This document shows, piece after piece, positions 44,978 through 57,233 of a stretch of 64,000 nt of DNA. Origin of the DNA: Mortierella sp. BCC40632 (Eukaryota; Mortierellomycota; Mortierellomycetes; Mortierellales; Mortierellaceae); contig WAEK01000007.1 of the NCBI GenBank assembly GCA_011634665.1, positions 890,001-954,000 of the forward strand, written 5' to 3'. The translations under genes were made by a program, and so were the position numbers. The notes under the pieces were generated by a model that saw nothing but the letters and a program-made list of their open reading frames with translations, was not told the DNA's origin and ran no database searches. Every line of letters starts with the position of its first letter. Within the stretch, counting starts at the first letter, position 1.

Positions 44978-47866
44978 CTACATCCAACTCTGAGGATCAA
45001 GCAATTTTCTCTCCAAATAAAGAGTCATAGTATGCCTATTTTTTAACCCTCTCAAGAGATTCTCTTCTCCTTTCACATCTCCATCACGCTCTTTGGATGA
45101 CTTGGTCATAGTCACCTTGTTCTCCATCCGACTCGGATCTATCCGTGTGTCCACTTCTGGGATACCGATGCAAAGACTCTGCAACTCTGTTTTCCGATTC
45201 AACATCAACATCTTGGAGATCTGTCGCCTCCATTCAAGGCTATGCCTCACAAAGGGATGGACCATCAACAGTCTGATCAGTTTGACCCGTTCTCGGGCAC
45301 TCAATGGAAGCATTGTCTGTTGAAACTTTTCATAAAGATAGGAATCCACTGGCAGCAGACTTTGCTTCTTTTCATATCCATCTCCTGAAATGTTCGATTC
45401 TGACCTTGGTTGGGTCTCGTTTGAGCGATCAACTCGCAGATTAGGAGGCTCAATCTTGAAAAAGACTTGCCAATCACTGGGAACCTGTCCTAAGCATCGT
45501 AAAGCCGGTGTAGCCAGGTTGGCGTTATCATAGGCCGACTGGATAGAGCCGCATTTGTAGGTCAAGAATATCTCAATCCCGTGTGGGTCGCAATCCACAA
45601 GAGCCAAGATTGGGATCGGTAGTGGTGCCTTCGTCTCTACTGACGCTTTAAGGTTGAAGGTCGACTTTGGTCGAGTCATCTCGATCGATGAAATAGGAGG
45701 AATATCGAGAATATAGATGCCTGCTTGAACCATATCTTGAAGTCGCTTTAGCAATGAACGAGTGGCCACGTCAGGATATCCTTTGCTGGTTAAAAGCACA
45801 CATGGCCCCCCTATTGGTGACTCGTAGAATCCGATAGATATCAGATGGTTCATAGTCGCCTCCTTCTCGACTACTAGGATAGTCTTTGTCTGTGGATGAA
45901 GCTCTACCCTGAGGATATCGTCTGTGTTGGCGGGGAGCGTCACTAGAGTGTTGTATTCCGTTAAAATGCACCTATTTGTTGCATCGTTGAAGGTATTGCC
46001 AGTATCGTGATCATCCAACGGTCCTTCCGGACAATAGTTGACTGGTCCGTGCTGCTTGTGTACACTCTGTGAAACCAAACTCTCAGGAACCTCGCAGAGA
46101 TCACCCGTTTTATGCTGCTGCTTCGATCTGTGTTGAACATCATACTGTAGCCATTCTGGGTCTTCATTGACCCTCTCGGAGTGCCTCTCCTCATCTGCTT
46201 CTTGGACGGTCTCAGCAATGTTTTGCTGTCTATGTGGTCTCCGGACTAGTAATCGAATGGATCCAAACATCAAACCCCTTGTCCCTGCAACGACATTTAG
46301 CGTTGATCTTGGTACTTGAAGTGTACATGCCACATCTTCTACAAGTCGATCAACTAGGTTTTGACTACGAAATGTCGCAGAATCCATGTAGAATAGATCG
46401 CGTTTCGTTGACAAAACAGTCTGAGAAAGGTTTCCGTGAATAAGATCTGCAATTCGGACGATAGACCGGATAGAATGCCAGCCCCCTGGATTAGATAGCC
46501 GAGAGGTTCGCATCAAAGGCCCTGGGGCATAAACCGATGCCCTGCCCTCACAATTGCACTCGTGGTCTCTCACTCTTCCTTGCATCGGATAACCTATCGA
46601 CTCTGTAGATTGAGCACAGCTCTGCTTGCTTAACGGGCAAGTATAGTTACCCAAGTCATCGTAGGGTGTGGTCGACTGATGTATTCCCGAAACTGAAGAC
46701 AGTTGTACCCATCTTTCAATTCCCTTGTAATCATAGAGCTCGGCTACCTCCAGTTTCCGTTTCCTATTATCCGAAGAGAGTGCCCCCGTGGACTCTTGAC
46801 GATATTTCCTACTACAACTGTTGCATTGTGTAGGCTGGTTTGCTTTTCTACGGATAATTCCATCTCTATGGTCGTAAACAATTGACTGCGTTTGTGCCCT
46901 GGCGGAAAGCGCGATCGTTGGAGTTTTCTGATAGGATAGGTCGTTCAAAAGTTGACTTGCCAGCTCCTCAAGTTTCTCTAGGACCCATCCCCGTGGACGA
47001 GGAACAGTCAACATATAAGATGGCTCAAGAACTGGCGTATATCTCACATGAGATGTACAATCAGGATTTTGGTCTGCTAAATCGCATGGATTCTCCTGAG
47101 CATTCTCAATGTTTTGTGGTGTATCGGCGTCTGAGCACAGTAAGCTGCTTGCCAGAGGTGCGCTCGGTATCGTCACTCCATCGCTGCAACTGATGAATTC
47201 ATCATGAACATAGTCTCCGCCGTCAGAGTGTACACTCCTTGAGCATATAATCAAGTCGCCTTCATACTGCCTCATCTCCCAGCCCTCGGCTCCAAAGGTC
47301 GTACTCTGTCCACTTTGTGTCAATTCTGTAGATGATAGTGAAAAGTCGGTATAGATAGACTGCGGATCGCTCCATAGTAATGGATCGCTAGACGAGAGGA
47401 CGCTCTCAGTTTGTTGCCAAAGTTCATCGTCTCCTTCCAAAGAGCCTTCTAAATAGTGAACAGCTCTTTCGCAAATGCTTGTATGCATAGCGTCGCGCTC
47501 TTGGCAGCTGAGCATAGTTCTGTCTTCTTCGAACAACAAAAGATCAGCACCTTGGTTCCCGTCGCCCAAGTCGCCACCACTTGCATCCTTGTCCAGATCT
47601 TGAAGAGCAGTTGAGTTCAATCTAGATCCAGAGGGAGACAGCTCTGAGGACAAGGACTCTTCGCTCCAACTCATGCTACAGTTGGATCCCGATCCATCCT
47701 GCGAAGGAGGACAGGCTCTGGCGCGATTTGGGCCTTTGATTACGTTGGTTCCTAGAGCAAAAGTACTGCTACAGCTTGGGTCATCATCGAGAGCAGAGTG
47801 CAAAGGCGAACGCGGACTATCGATTTCGTCTGTCGCCAGGAAAGAGGATAGACTCTGAGGGCGCAT
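44978..47866 (-). CDS. SPO11: SPO11 meiotic double-strand-break transesterase, greatly extended and intronless
   Basis: A single open frame of 962 residues; most SPO11 proteins have about 350-400. The catalytic 5Y-CAP/winged-helix region begins near residue 465: KRDLFYMDSATFRSQNLVDRL, with the candidate catalytic tyrosine at about 493 (the second aromatic of the usual YY pair; the first is Phe). The Toprim fold follows, with VVEKEA (Glu about 667) and VDCDPHGIEI (Asp about 758 and 760), the metal-binding residues. SPO11 acts in the nucleus as a dimer and forms covalent 5'-tyrosyl DNA links to start meiotic recombination (family knowledge). The extra length is a roughly 430-residue Ser/Asp-rich N-terminal extension, an insertion of about 100 residues between the catalytic tyrosine region and Toprim, and a C-terminal tail. 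In an intron-rich region its lack of introns is notable. Confidence 0.93.
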   Translation of the reverse strand: MRPQSLSSFLATDEIDSPRSPLHSALDDDPSCSSTFALGTNVIKGPNRARACPPSQDGSGSNCSMSWSEESLSSELSPSGSRLNSTALQDLDKDASGGDLGDGNQGADLLLFEEDRTMLSCQERDAMHTSICERAVHYLEGSLEGDDELWQQTESVLSSSDPLLWSDPQSIYTDFSLSSTELTQSGQSTTFGAEGWEMRQYEGDLIICSRSVHSDGGDYVHDEFISCSDGVTIPSAPLASSLLCSDADTPQNIENAQENPCDLADQNPDCTSHVRYTPVLEPSYMLTVPRPRGWVLEKLEELASQLLNDLSYQKTPTIALSARAQTQSIVYDHRDGIIRRKANQPTQCNSCSRKYRQESTGALSSDNRKRKLEVAELYDYKGIERWVQLSSVSGIHQSTTPYDDLGNYTCPLSKQSCAQSTESIGYPMQGRVRDHECNCEGRASVYAPGPLMRTSRLSNPGGWHSIRSIVRIADLIHGNLSQTVLSTKRDLFYMDSATFRSQNLVDRLVEDVACTLQVPRSTLNVVAGTRGLMFGSIRLLVRRPHRQQNIAETVQEADEERHSERVNEDPEWLQYDVQHRSKQQHKTGDLCEVPESLVSQSVHKQHGPVNYCPEGPLDDHDTGNTFNDATNRCILTEYNTLVTLPANTDDILRVELHPQTKTILVVEKEATMNHLISIGFYESPIGGPCVLLTSKGYPDVATRSLLKRLQDMVQAGIYILDIPPISSIEMTRPKSTFNLKASVETKAPLPIPILALVDCDPHGIEIFLTYKCGSIQSAYDNANLATPALRCLGQVPSDWQVFFKIEPPNLRVDRSNETQPRSESNISGDGYEKKQSLLPVDSYLYEKFQQTMLPLSARERVKLIRLLMVHPFVRHSLEWRRQISKMLMLNRKTELQSLCIGIPEVDTRIDPSRMENKVTMTKSSKERDGDVKGEENLLRGLKNRHTMTLYLERKLLDPQSWM

Positions 47867-48330
47867 ATGAGTTAGTGCTCGCAGAACGACAAGAGCAAAA
47901 GAAGGGAAACAAGATAGGAAGGCACAGTCTCCACGAAATAAGAAAGAAAGATTACAACGACGCCACCAAAAAATAACACACGCTCTCCCTCATCAAGAAC
48001 TAGGCACCCAAATGCTTTTTAAATGTTTATAATGTACAATGTGAGATAAAGAGAAATGAATACACTCTACACAAATCTTCCTGGATGAGGAAGCGCAAAA
48101 GAGTGTTGAAAAAAGATCCTCGCAACGGGTGTGGACACAAAAATGAGTGAAAAAAGTAATGAAGATTGAACGTCTTATGCAGTCTATAGAATGAGTGAGT
48201 CGATGTTATGGTCGTCATGAGAATATCATTATCTTTGCGTCGTGTTCGTCATGATCGGTATCTGCCAGCTCCAGGTCTTGAACAAACATCATGTCTGTTA
48301 CTCCAATAACCTCGTCTTTTTTTTTTTTTT
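47867..48330. other. Intergenic region
   Basis: Spacer between the SPO11 start and the 3' end of the glycine decarboxylase gene, with a T run just beyond the latter's stop. It should hold the SPO11 promoter; I recognise no specific site. Confidence 0.65.
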
Positions 48331-51300
48331 TTACTCGTAGTCGCTCATGGGAGGGCAAGAGCAGACAAGGTTGCGGTCACCGTAGCTGTCATCGATACGC
48401 GAAACTGAAGGGAAGAGCTTGAACTTGTGAAGGTGAGGCAGAGGGTAGGCGGCCTGGAGACGAGAGTACGACTTGGTCTTCCAGAACTCATCATCCTTCA
48501 TCAAAACCTCCAAAGTGTGAGGCGAGTTGTTGAGAACATTGTCCTGCTGGGGCTGCTTTCCATCCTGAATCTCCTGGATTTCAGCACGAATGGCAATCAT
48601 GGCATCGCAGAAGCGATCCAACTCCTCCTTGCTCTCCGACTCGGTAGGCTCAATCATCAAGGTGTTAGTCACAGGCCACGACATAGTGGGCGAGTGGAAA
48701 CCATAGTCCTGAAGACGCTTGGCGATATCGATAGCCTCAATGCCGACAGAGCCGAAAGGACGGATATCGATAATGAACTCGTGAGCGCACATTCCATTCT
48801 CGTTCGTGAACAAGACCTTGTAGTGCTGGCTGAGACGGTGAGCCATGTAGTTGGCGTTCAAGAGAGCAATCTCAGTGGCCTGCTTGATACCCTCACCACC
48901 CATCATCTTGACATAGGCCCAAGAGATGGGAAGGATCGAAGCCGAGCCGTGAGGAGCAGCAGAAATGGGTCCGATGGCCTTGTCACCGCCGGTCTTCAAG
49001 ACAGGGTGACCAGGAAGGTAAGGAGCCAAGTGAGACTTGACACCAATGGGTCCCATACCGGGTCCACCACCACCGTGGGGGATACAGAAGGTCTTGTGCA
49101 AGTTCAAGTGGCAGACATCAGCACCAATGTGACCAGGGGAGGTCAATCCGATCTGAGCATTCATGTTGGCGCCGTCCATGTAAACCTGGCCTCCGTTCGA
49201 GTGGATGATCTCGCAAGCCTCCGAGACAGTATCCTCGAACACACCAAAGGTCGAGGGGTAGGTGACCATGAAGGCCGAAAGACGGTCAGCGTGCTGGGCA
49301 GCCTTGGCCTTCAAGTCAGCGAGATCCAAGTTACCGTTGGCCAAGCACTTGACGGGGACGACTTCCATGCCAGCCATGGCAGCCGAGGCTGGGTTGGTTC
49401 CGTGAGCCGACACTGGGATCAAGCAGACGTTACGCTTGAGGTCACCGCGGCCTTCGTGGTAGGCACGAATGGTACGAAGACCAGCATACTCTCCCTGGGC
49501 ACCCGAGTTAGGCTGGAGTGAGACATCATCGAATCCAGTGATCTCAGCCAAGTCGCGGCGAAGCTCCTTGAGCATAATCTGGTAGCCCTCGGTCTGGTTA
49601 TCGGGAGCGAAGGGGTGGATGTTGCCAAACTCGGGCCAGGTGACTGGAATCATCTCCGTGGTGGCATTGAGCTTCATGGTGCACGAGCCCAGAGGGATCA
49701 TGGAGTGAGTGAGCGAGAGATCCTTGCTCTGGAGGCGAGTGATGTAGCGGAGCATCTCGGTCTCAGAGTGGAAAGAGTTGAAGACCTGGTGGGTGAGGTA
49801 GTCCGAGGTACGGGCAAACTTCTCGCTGATCTTGGCAGGGCTGGTCTCACTGATCTTGAGCTTCTCAGCAATGCTAAGAAGATCAGGAGTGGCGGCACCG
49901 TCCTTGGTGAAGACCTTGATCAAGTTATCGAGATCAGCCTTGTTGCAGGACTCGTCAAAAGTAACACCGACAGTGTTGGCATCGAACTGACGGACGTTGA
50001 TTCCAGCAGCAACAGCCTTCTTGACAAGGTTGTCAGCACCACCCTGGACCTTAATAGTCAAAGTATCAAAGAAGTGCTCGTTCTCAACCTGATGACCAGC
50101 CTCACGAACACCCTCGGCGAAGATAGCGGTCATGCTGTGGATACGCTGAGCAATAGCCTTAATGCCTTCAGGTCCATGGTAGACGGCATAGAGAGAGGCC
50201 ATGTTGGCCAAGAGGGCCTGGGCGGTACAGATGTTGGAGGTAGCCTTCTCACGACGAATGTGCTGCTCACGGGTCTGAAGAGCAAGACGGTAGGCCTTCT
50301 TGCCCTGAGCATCCTTGGAGACACCAACCAAACGACCTGGCATCCTGCGCTTGTGTCCGTCCTTGCAGGCGAAGAAAGCGGCATGGGGACCACCATAACC
50401 AAGTGGGACACCGAAGCGCTGGGAGTTGCCAAGAGCAATATCAGCACCCCACTCACCGGGAGGAGTCAAAACAGTCAAAGCCATCAAGTCGGTAGCGACG
50501 ACGACCTGACCACCGTAGCCGTGGACTTTATCAGCAAAGGTCTTGTACTCGGTGACATTACCACGGGTATCGGGGTACTATTCGGAGGAGAGGTGAGGGA
50601 AGAGGGACGAGATGAGATATAGGAGTGAGAACGGTGTTGACATGTTGGTATGCTTCTGGCCAGATTCACATGATCGATCCCTTCCCAGAGAAGCATCCAA
50701 GAAAACAAAAGGGAGCAATTCTGTCCCTTCTCCTCATCTCTGCCAGTCAAATTAAGCTGCTTCATTTTTTGCTCTCTGTACGCTCCGTGCGTTTGATACA
50801 GATTTAGAGCGGCGCCTTACCTGGACCAAGACTCCTGTGAGGTCTCCCTTGATCGACTCAAAGTCGAAGTTACGGTGGTCGCCAACAATAACGTTGATGT
50901 TGAAGGACTCGGCACGAGTCTGAACACAGGCAATGGTCTGGGGGTGGCAGTTTTCATCAACAAAGAAGGTGTTCTTCTTGCGGTTTCCAGCAGACCAGCA
51001 CATGAGCATAGCCTCGGCGGCAGCAGTACCCTCATCCAAGAGCGAAGCGTTAGAAATGGACATGCCAGTCAAATCGGTCACCATGGTCTGGTAGTTGAGA
51101 AGAGACTCCAAGCGACCTTGGGAAATCTCGGGCTGGTAGGGGGTGTATTGAGTGTACCTAAAAACGAAAGGGAGCGCAGGAAGCACAAAGGGTTAGTAGA
51201 GCACTCTTCAATCTACTTGTTGATTTAAAACTCCAGATTGCCTAGTGCACATTTGCAACAGCATTCAGCTCCTGTCACAAACTGGGGTGTCCATAAGAAA

Positions 51301-52177
51301 AGCGAAAACCAACTGCAGAAACTGGTCACTGACATCCATGACTTGCTGTCCGGCATAAGCAAGAGTCCAGATTCTAGAGGGATAGTCCACCTACAGGACC
51401 TCTCTCTCTCTCTCTCTCTCTCTCCTGCAAAACATGTCCATGTTGTCCTGCTCTCATTCTTTTTTTCTTCACTGCTCAGAGTTCGTGAGATGTCGAGTAA
51501 TCTCGAACCACAGTAAGCTCTCTGCTAGGAGACAGAATCGAGGTAAAGTGCCTTATCGTTTTGTTTTCCCAAAAGAACAGCTCCACTGCCGTCACTCTAA
51601 CTATGCCATCCTCTCCGTTGTTCCATTTATATCTTGTGATGGTGATGGTGATGGTGATGGTGGGAAAATAAAGAAGATCAAGCCAACAATATACTGAGGC
51701 AACTTACCAGCCGGGATTCTCCAAAACGTTTCTAAGAATGACATTGGGGACCACAACGTCGGTGTAGCCCATACCGATGTAGTTCTTGAAGAGCTTGTTC
51801 TTGGAGGCAATGTGCTTCAAGCGCTCGAGAACCTCCTTCTCCGTGAAACCGTGATCGAGAGCTAGTGCCTTGGTCGAGCGGATGCGGTTAGGAATGGTCT
51901 TTCCGGTCAAGGCATCGATATCCTTGAGTCCGATTGAGCTAAGCATCTCCTTGACATCAGCATCGCGAGGCCCGTTGTGGCGACGGACAAAAGTATCCAA
52001 AGGTGAGAAAACGGTTCTTGCGGGAGGATGCTCTGTATGGATCGAGCGGAGGGCGGATCGGATCGAGATTGGAGTTGCCTGAGCGCGAGCCAAGGATGTG
52101 GGGTTAGCAACGGCAATGCGCTGGTGAATCGAAGCGGTCAAGCGACGAGCGCTTCTTTGGGCGATATTTGCAAGCAT
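48331..52177 (-). CDS. GCV2: Glycine dehydrogenase (decarboxylating), P-protein of the glycine cleavage system
   Basis: Exons 52177-51708, 51157-50821 and 50577-48331 close in phase to 1017 residues, the family's normal length. The ATG at 52177 opens an Arg/Ser/Ala-rich mitochondrial presequence ([20 protein letters not shown]). Conserved segments: [41 protein letters not shown], and the PLP site [18 protein letters not shown] with the Schiff-base lysine at about 764. It decarboxylates glycine and passes the aminomethyl group to lipoylated H-protein in the mitochondrial matrix. Very strong codon bias suggests high expression; it also produces long antisense open frames (48427-49521, 49615-50622). 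Intron 1 is about 550 nt and holds CT and GATGGT repeats. Confidence 0.97.
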
Positions 52178-53593
52178 GACGGGAGGATATGACAATGGGA
52201 TGGAAAGGGAGAGAGAGAGAAAATGCGACGGATCAAGTAAAGAATAGGAGAGTAGAGTGTTGGTTTATAAACAAAACAAAAAAACGAATAAAGAAGCAGA
52301 GAAGAAAAGTCCAAAGGATGAGTGGAGAGCGTTGATGGTATCGGGATCGAAGGAGGAAAGAACGAGAGCACTCGAAAAGAAGAAGAGTAAGTCGAAGAGG
52401 AGACAGAGGAGAGTGATTAGACCAAGGAGGAGGCGGTGGAGGAGGAATAAAGGTGAGTGGGGAGAGCAAAAAGAAAGAGGAAGAGGAAGAGAGAGAGGAA
52501 GAGAGGAGAGAAGAAAAGAAAGGAGCAAAGGAGGAGAAAGGCGAGGCGGTTAAGTACCAGCCAGGCGTGCGGATGACTCGACGAGCTTTGGCCGGCCAGT
52601 CCGAACGGGGTGAATGGCATCGCTGTCGTTGTTCGTCTTGTCCACAGATTCATATCCGCTTCCACCGTGTCAAGAAAAAAAAGTTTAATCTTGCTCTCAC
52701 CTGCGATGAAAAGAAAAAAGAAAAAAAATTGGCCTTCTCTCCTCCTCCATTCATGGCACAGGCATCGCCTGCGCGTGTTTATGTCTCGCCCCCTCTCTCT
52801 CTCTCTCTCTCTTCTAGGACCCCTCGGCGCCGGACTCACGCCGACAAAGAGATCGCCTTCTCTCTTTCTCTCTCGTGTCCTATATCCTATTTCCTCCAGA
52901 ATAGACTCCCTTCTGTGAGCCGCCCATTCCTGTCATTCCTTTGGCCATCTCTCTCTCTCTTTTTTTTTTGCAAAGAGTCGCTCACAGTCATCGAATCATT
53001 CTCACTGATCAGCTGCATCGCGCCTTTCATCATCCTTTCTCTCGAACCATGGCTGTCCTTCCCTTTCCCCGCTCTTCACGGGTTTAGTCGAGTGTAGTAC
53101 TCCGACAGAGAGATGGAGACCACACACGCCACTTTACAGCCCCAAACAGCATGCTTCATCAAGCGGGGTATTGCAGGGCCTCGGTTTTGTGTCAAGAGAA
53201 AGGGAGAACAAAGAGACGGTTTTGCCCTGAACTCCACTCAATTGATTTGGTCCTATTCAGTCTCTCGTTACTACTAAAAATTTCCTGGCAGAGTGGAATG
53301 ACAGTCAGTCGCCTCACATCTCACGTGTAGCTCGGGCGCTGCCGTGCTCGGACAACTCTGCACAGATTTTGCCCGAAAGCGAACAACCAAGCAGGGCGAG
53401 GCCTGATCTCTCTCAAGGGACATCCGATCTCATGGAGTTTAAACCTTGACCTGCCTACCCTCTCTTCCCCCGCGTGGATGGTTGGGGAGGAAGGAAGGAA
53501 GGAAGGAGAGGCTGTGGCCGAACGGTCCACACAAGGCCGTGCTCTCTTTCTCTCTCTCTCCCTGACTATCCCATTTACGAACAGCAGCCGTTC
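52178..53593. other. Intergenic region upstream of glycine decarboxylase
   Basis: GA/CT-rich leader and promoter DNA. Purine-rich stretches (52380-52545) yield charged Glu/Lys/Arg frames and their Ser/Leu/Phe mirrors that I do not consider genes. CT runs lie near 52794-52815. Confidence 0.6.
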
Positions 53594-53896
53594 ATGGAAG
53601 CAAACCTGGATTCACCCGTTGTCTCCGGTAGCACTCAGCCGCATCCACTATCCACCTCCTATACCTCTTTTTCTTCCAAAGGCTCTCCTTCCCCTCCCCA
53701 CCAGACCCTTCAACTCGAAATTTTACGGAATGCTTCCGTCTCTAGTAATCCTAACTTCAAGGAATGCAAAACTCTTCCTCGCTCAGAAGATGTAGTACGT
53801 ACTTTGCTGTCTTCCTTTCCCGCCTTCTCTACTCACACCCACCCCATTGTTTTGTTCACCTGGAGCCACTCCTCGAGTTTGCCTTTGCATCCATAA
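53594..53896 (+). CDS. Hypothetical Ser/Pro-rich open frame
   Basis: The ATG at 53594 starts a frame with Ser/Pro-rich then more ordered composition (LQLEILRNASVSSNPNFKE). A GTACGTAC near 53797 could be a donor, but I found no convincing next exon before the convergent gene ends at 54126. It is possibly a first exon or a relic. Confidence 0.25.
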   Translation: MEANLDSPVVSGSTQPHPLSTSYTSFSSKGSPSPPHQTLQLEILRNASVSSNPNFKECKTLPRSEDVVRTLLSSFPAFSTHTHPIVLFTWSHSSSLPLHP

Positions 53897-54125
53897 CTTG
53901 GTTACATCTCCTTAATCAAATCAAAAGCGCACAATAGTCGTTGGCTATCCAGGTCTTTTTCTTTTTTTTTTCTTTTTCATTATGAATGTTGAACCAAACT
54001 AAATATTATCTCTTCTTTTTGCACGCACTATATTTCTATAGCAATACTCCATACTCGGATAGCGAGAAAAATGGCTTTAGACAGCAGGCTGTTGTAGAGT
54101 TCTGGCTATGTTTTTTTCATTCTGC

Positions 54126-56071
54126 CTAATTTCGAACACGCAACTCAGTCGAGGAGCCACTCATCTTAATCCTGGGAAGCCTTCCTGGTTCATAGTTGTT
54201 AGAAGTGATGTATCCTCTAGCGGTATGGTTGCTAAGCTCGTGGTAATAGATGCAACATCTTGATGAATAAATCTCAGGGAGTGACCAGCTGGTCAGCTTA
54301 AAGTGCCCGTAGAATGATTGAGACTAGTTGTAAGAATTACGGAAAGGTAAGCAATGAGTAACATAGAAGTCGCCTCATCCAGTTTCAACCTGATTCTAAG
54401 AAATATGATCGCACTCCATGGATGGAGGAGCTTACCAATGTTACTACATTCGTATCACTGCTTCCGTAGATTTTGGCGTCCAGTTCGTCATTCACTCCTG
54501 ACAGCTCCACTTCGATACCCCCTGTTGCTTCAATCTCAACTAGTCGTTCCGCTCCAAGATTATCGGCCACCACCTTGCCATTGGATGTCTTCAAATTTGT
54601 CTCTCTTTTCACAAAAATATCTTGAACAGAGATATCACCGCGGCTGGTACTCAGGATCAGCTTGTCCCGAAGCACCAGGTCTTCCGTTCTCACAGAGATG
54701 CTTCCACCAGACGTGGTTTGAACCTCGATACTATTGAACTTTTCCAGTTCTCGCGGAAATACGATGTTGACCATCACTTGCGTACAGTTGCGGGAGAGTG
54801 TGCGCTTGAGGTCTGACGATGTCATGTTGATAAAGATGAATGACTCTGCACGACCACCACCGAGGGATCGGGACGCTGGCGTCAGCTGCTGAACATCAAG
54901 ACGAAGATCTGCAACCAAGTACTTCAGCAACTCTGGCGACGATGCTTTCATGGACATGGAAACCTGAATATTCTTCTCTCTCCAGCTCCGAGTCTGTGAT
55001 ATCTGGACATTGCCAATCTATTATCAATCCAGAAAATAACAGAGTAAGCGTGACTTGTTCAGAAACACGCCAATAGATGATGCAAATGGTTTTTCCCACT
55101 TACAATGCCTGTGTCCAAATGAAAGTACAAGTCCTTGTAGTCCCATGCGTCGATTGTCTGGTTCACTGTCACTGTCTCGGCATCAAATGGGACTACGCAT
55201 TCATAGAATACATCAAACCATGCCTATGTTTCGGGAAGGGAAGCGACCTAGTCGTTAGTATTTCGCACCAGTTGTAACGGAAACTTGAAAGCAACTCGAC
55301 AAAAATTACCAGCAAGCCGAAGAAGATGCCAACAAAGAGTATAATTATCAGGAAGGGCCACCCTTTCTCACAAAATTTCAAAGTTGACAACTTGGCATCG
55401 TCAAATGCCCTTCCCAATCCTACTTGGAATACACGACCATTTTAGTGAGGGTATTTTCGAACACGTGCTTTTTTTTTTTTTTTTTTTTTTTTCAATCAAA
55501 TTGAAAGCGGCAGGGTCAGGCACCAATGCATATCATGATGCTCTTACCTGAAGTGCTTTTGACTTCATCTCTCTCCGGCGACGAATCACTACGGGCTGAC
55601 GTCGACGTCGTCGCACCATATCCCTGTGGGGTGCTACCACTATCTCTGTTGAACAGAGTGGTCTCTTCGTGAACTCCGTTTTCATTGGCGCCTGTGGCTA
55701 CAAGAGATAAAAGAGAACAAGGTTAAAAAAGAAATAGCAAAAAAATAAAAAAAATTAACACATGTTTTACGATCCATTTTGGTCCGTGGTAACTTGAACT
55801 TTAAGCGATATAAGAACTGAGATTAATCGAAGCGAAGCACGACCCAAGACACATAACGACGCCCATTGCGTGGCACTGTTTGTTTTGACGAAGAGAGGTA
55901 AGTGTTGTTGGAATAGAAACGCCCTTGTCATAAAGCGTTCTTCTGTCAAACACTGAATAGCGCCTTCACGACTCTTTGCCTTGTTTTTGATAAGGTAAAG
56001 TTACTTTTGGCCTTGGGAAAGAAATATGACCTACCACCAGGATCGGAAGATGCCTCGTTGTGTCTGGCCAT
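54126..56071 (-). CDS. Single-pass membrane protein with DUF4097-like beta-repeat ectodomain (paralogue B)
   Basis: Exons 56071-56035, 55697-55548, 55419-55310, 55223-55104, 55017-54436 and 54323-54126 close in phase to 398 residues. A short acidic/Ser-Thr-rich cytosolic N-terminus (MARHNEASSDPG) precedes one transmembrane helix (GWPFLIIILFVGIFFGLL). Then come AWFDVFYECVVPFD and a beta-repeat domain with strand-turn units such as TTSGGSISVRTEDL, STSRGDISVQDI, TSNGKVVADN and ATGGIEVELSG, typical of DUF4097. The C-terminal exon begins SFYGHF and ends with LPRIKMSGSSTELRV, matching PFYGHF...LPRIQQTAINGAVKL of the gene at 7243-9619. The last four exons match in order, size and phase between the two genes, so they are paralogues. 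Topology suggests an extracytoplasmic or lumenal C-terminal domain. Function unknown. Confidence 0.88.
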
Positions 56072-57233
56072 ATTCTTTTTTGTATAGTACGGCAACCTCG
56101 GAGTTGTCAATAGTGTTCCTGTATAGGTAACTGCCTGTCAAATAGTCTGTGGGAATTGAGAATGCCTGTGAAAAGATTAAGGCAGTGGATAGAACCCTAG
56201 AGAGCGTCACCAGTTGAGAACGGCAGGGAACAGAAAAAGTGGGAGTGGGAAAAAGAAGAAGAGGAGGAGGAAGAAGAAGAAGAAGAGGTGAATTGAAAAG
56301 AGAAAGGGGGGGACAAGGAAAAGGTCTGTTCGGTTTTATGGTGGAATAGCATTTTGTTACTCTCTCTCTCTCTCTCTCCCCTTCCCGCGGCCTTTCAGGA
56401 GAGAACTCACTGGTTTTTCCCAGTGTTTGTGGCACAATGCCTTGTCTCCCCTCGCTTGCATACTTTCATTCACAGAAGCTCGGGCCTTGGCAGAGGGTCG
56501 ACACACAAGCACTAGTTTTACTCTGCGTCATAAATCTAGAGCCGGAAGGTGAAGATGGGACAACATCCATCCACCCTTTCCTCAACGAGGGGCGCCAGTC
56601 TTGATCAGCGAGCAGTGCGGCGCTATTGTATCCAGGCAAATGACCTGACTATAGATGACAGTGCACTCCAGGATCTAACCTAGACAGGAGCCATTGCGTT
56701 TGAATTAAGCGGATAATGGACTCAATTGCTTCTGTTGCTACTGGCTGTTGAACCGAATATCTGGTCGTCCACTCGACTCAGGAACGTTTCCTTTCTAGGA
56801 TACATCAATCTAATAGCTGTGGTAGCTACTGTAGAGTATAGAGAACACCTTCTCAGAACAAATATGCAGACAGACATCACTCACTGCGGAACTATGGACT
56901 TGGTCCACTATGGGTTGCGACCTTAACGAAAGAGACTCTTACCGGTGTTTTGGGCGATGCGTGATATAGAGTTGAGAAGTCGACAGGCAAGTAAACAGGG
57001 CTCGAAAAGAAGGACTAGGTCAAGCTGTATACATGACATAAGGTAGGGGCACACTGGGTTCTTTTATCCTTATAGGAGCTGGGATCAAAGTGTCTTCTCC
57101 AACTCTTCAAAGACTATCTGCGCCCATCCTCCTCTTCGGTGACGTATTTCGGGCCGACCTGTGTGGTCGCGCTCATTACGCTACTTTCTGGGGCGGGCAT
57201 TTGCCCTCTCCTCTTCTCCTAAAAACTACTCGA
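56072..57233. other. Divergent intergenic region
   Basis: Lies between the starts of paralogue B and LSM12. It contains an AAG/AGG-rich block (about 56255-56290) and a CT run (56360-56378). An open frame at 56726-56926 shows no coding features. No gene is supported. Confidence 0.65.

Noticed and set aside
48427..50622. Long plus-strand open frames (364 and 335 codons) opposite the glycine decarboxylase gene
   Set aside because: They mirror the strongly biased codon usage of the real minus-strand gene; composition is Val/Leu/Gly/Asp-rich without domains, and the sense strand encodes a full conserved enzyme.
52257..53097. Charged plus-strand frames (98 and 214 codons) and Ser/Leu reverse frames
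   Set aside because: Purine-rich leader DNA of the glycine decarboxylase gene; only low-complexity translation.
53505..53530. tRNA-like A box (TGGCCGAACGG)
   Set aside because: No matching B box downstream within tRNA distance, and no acceptor or anticodon stem can be folded; the following sequence is CT repeat.
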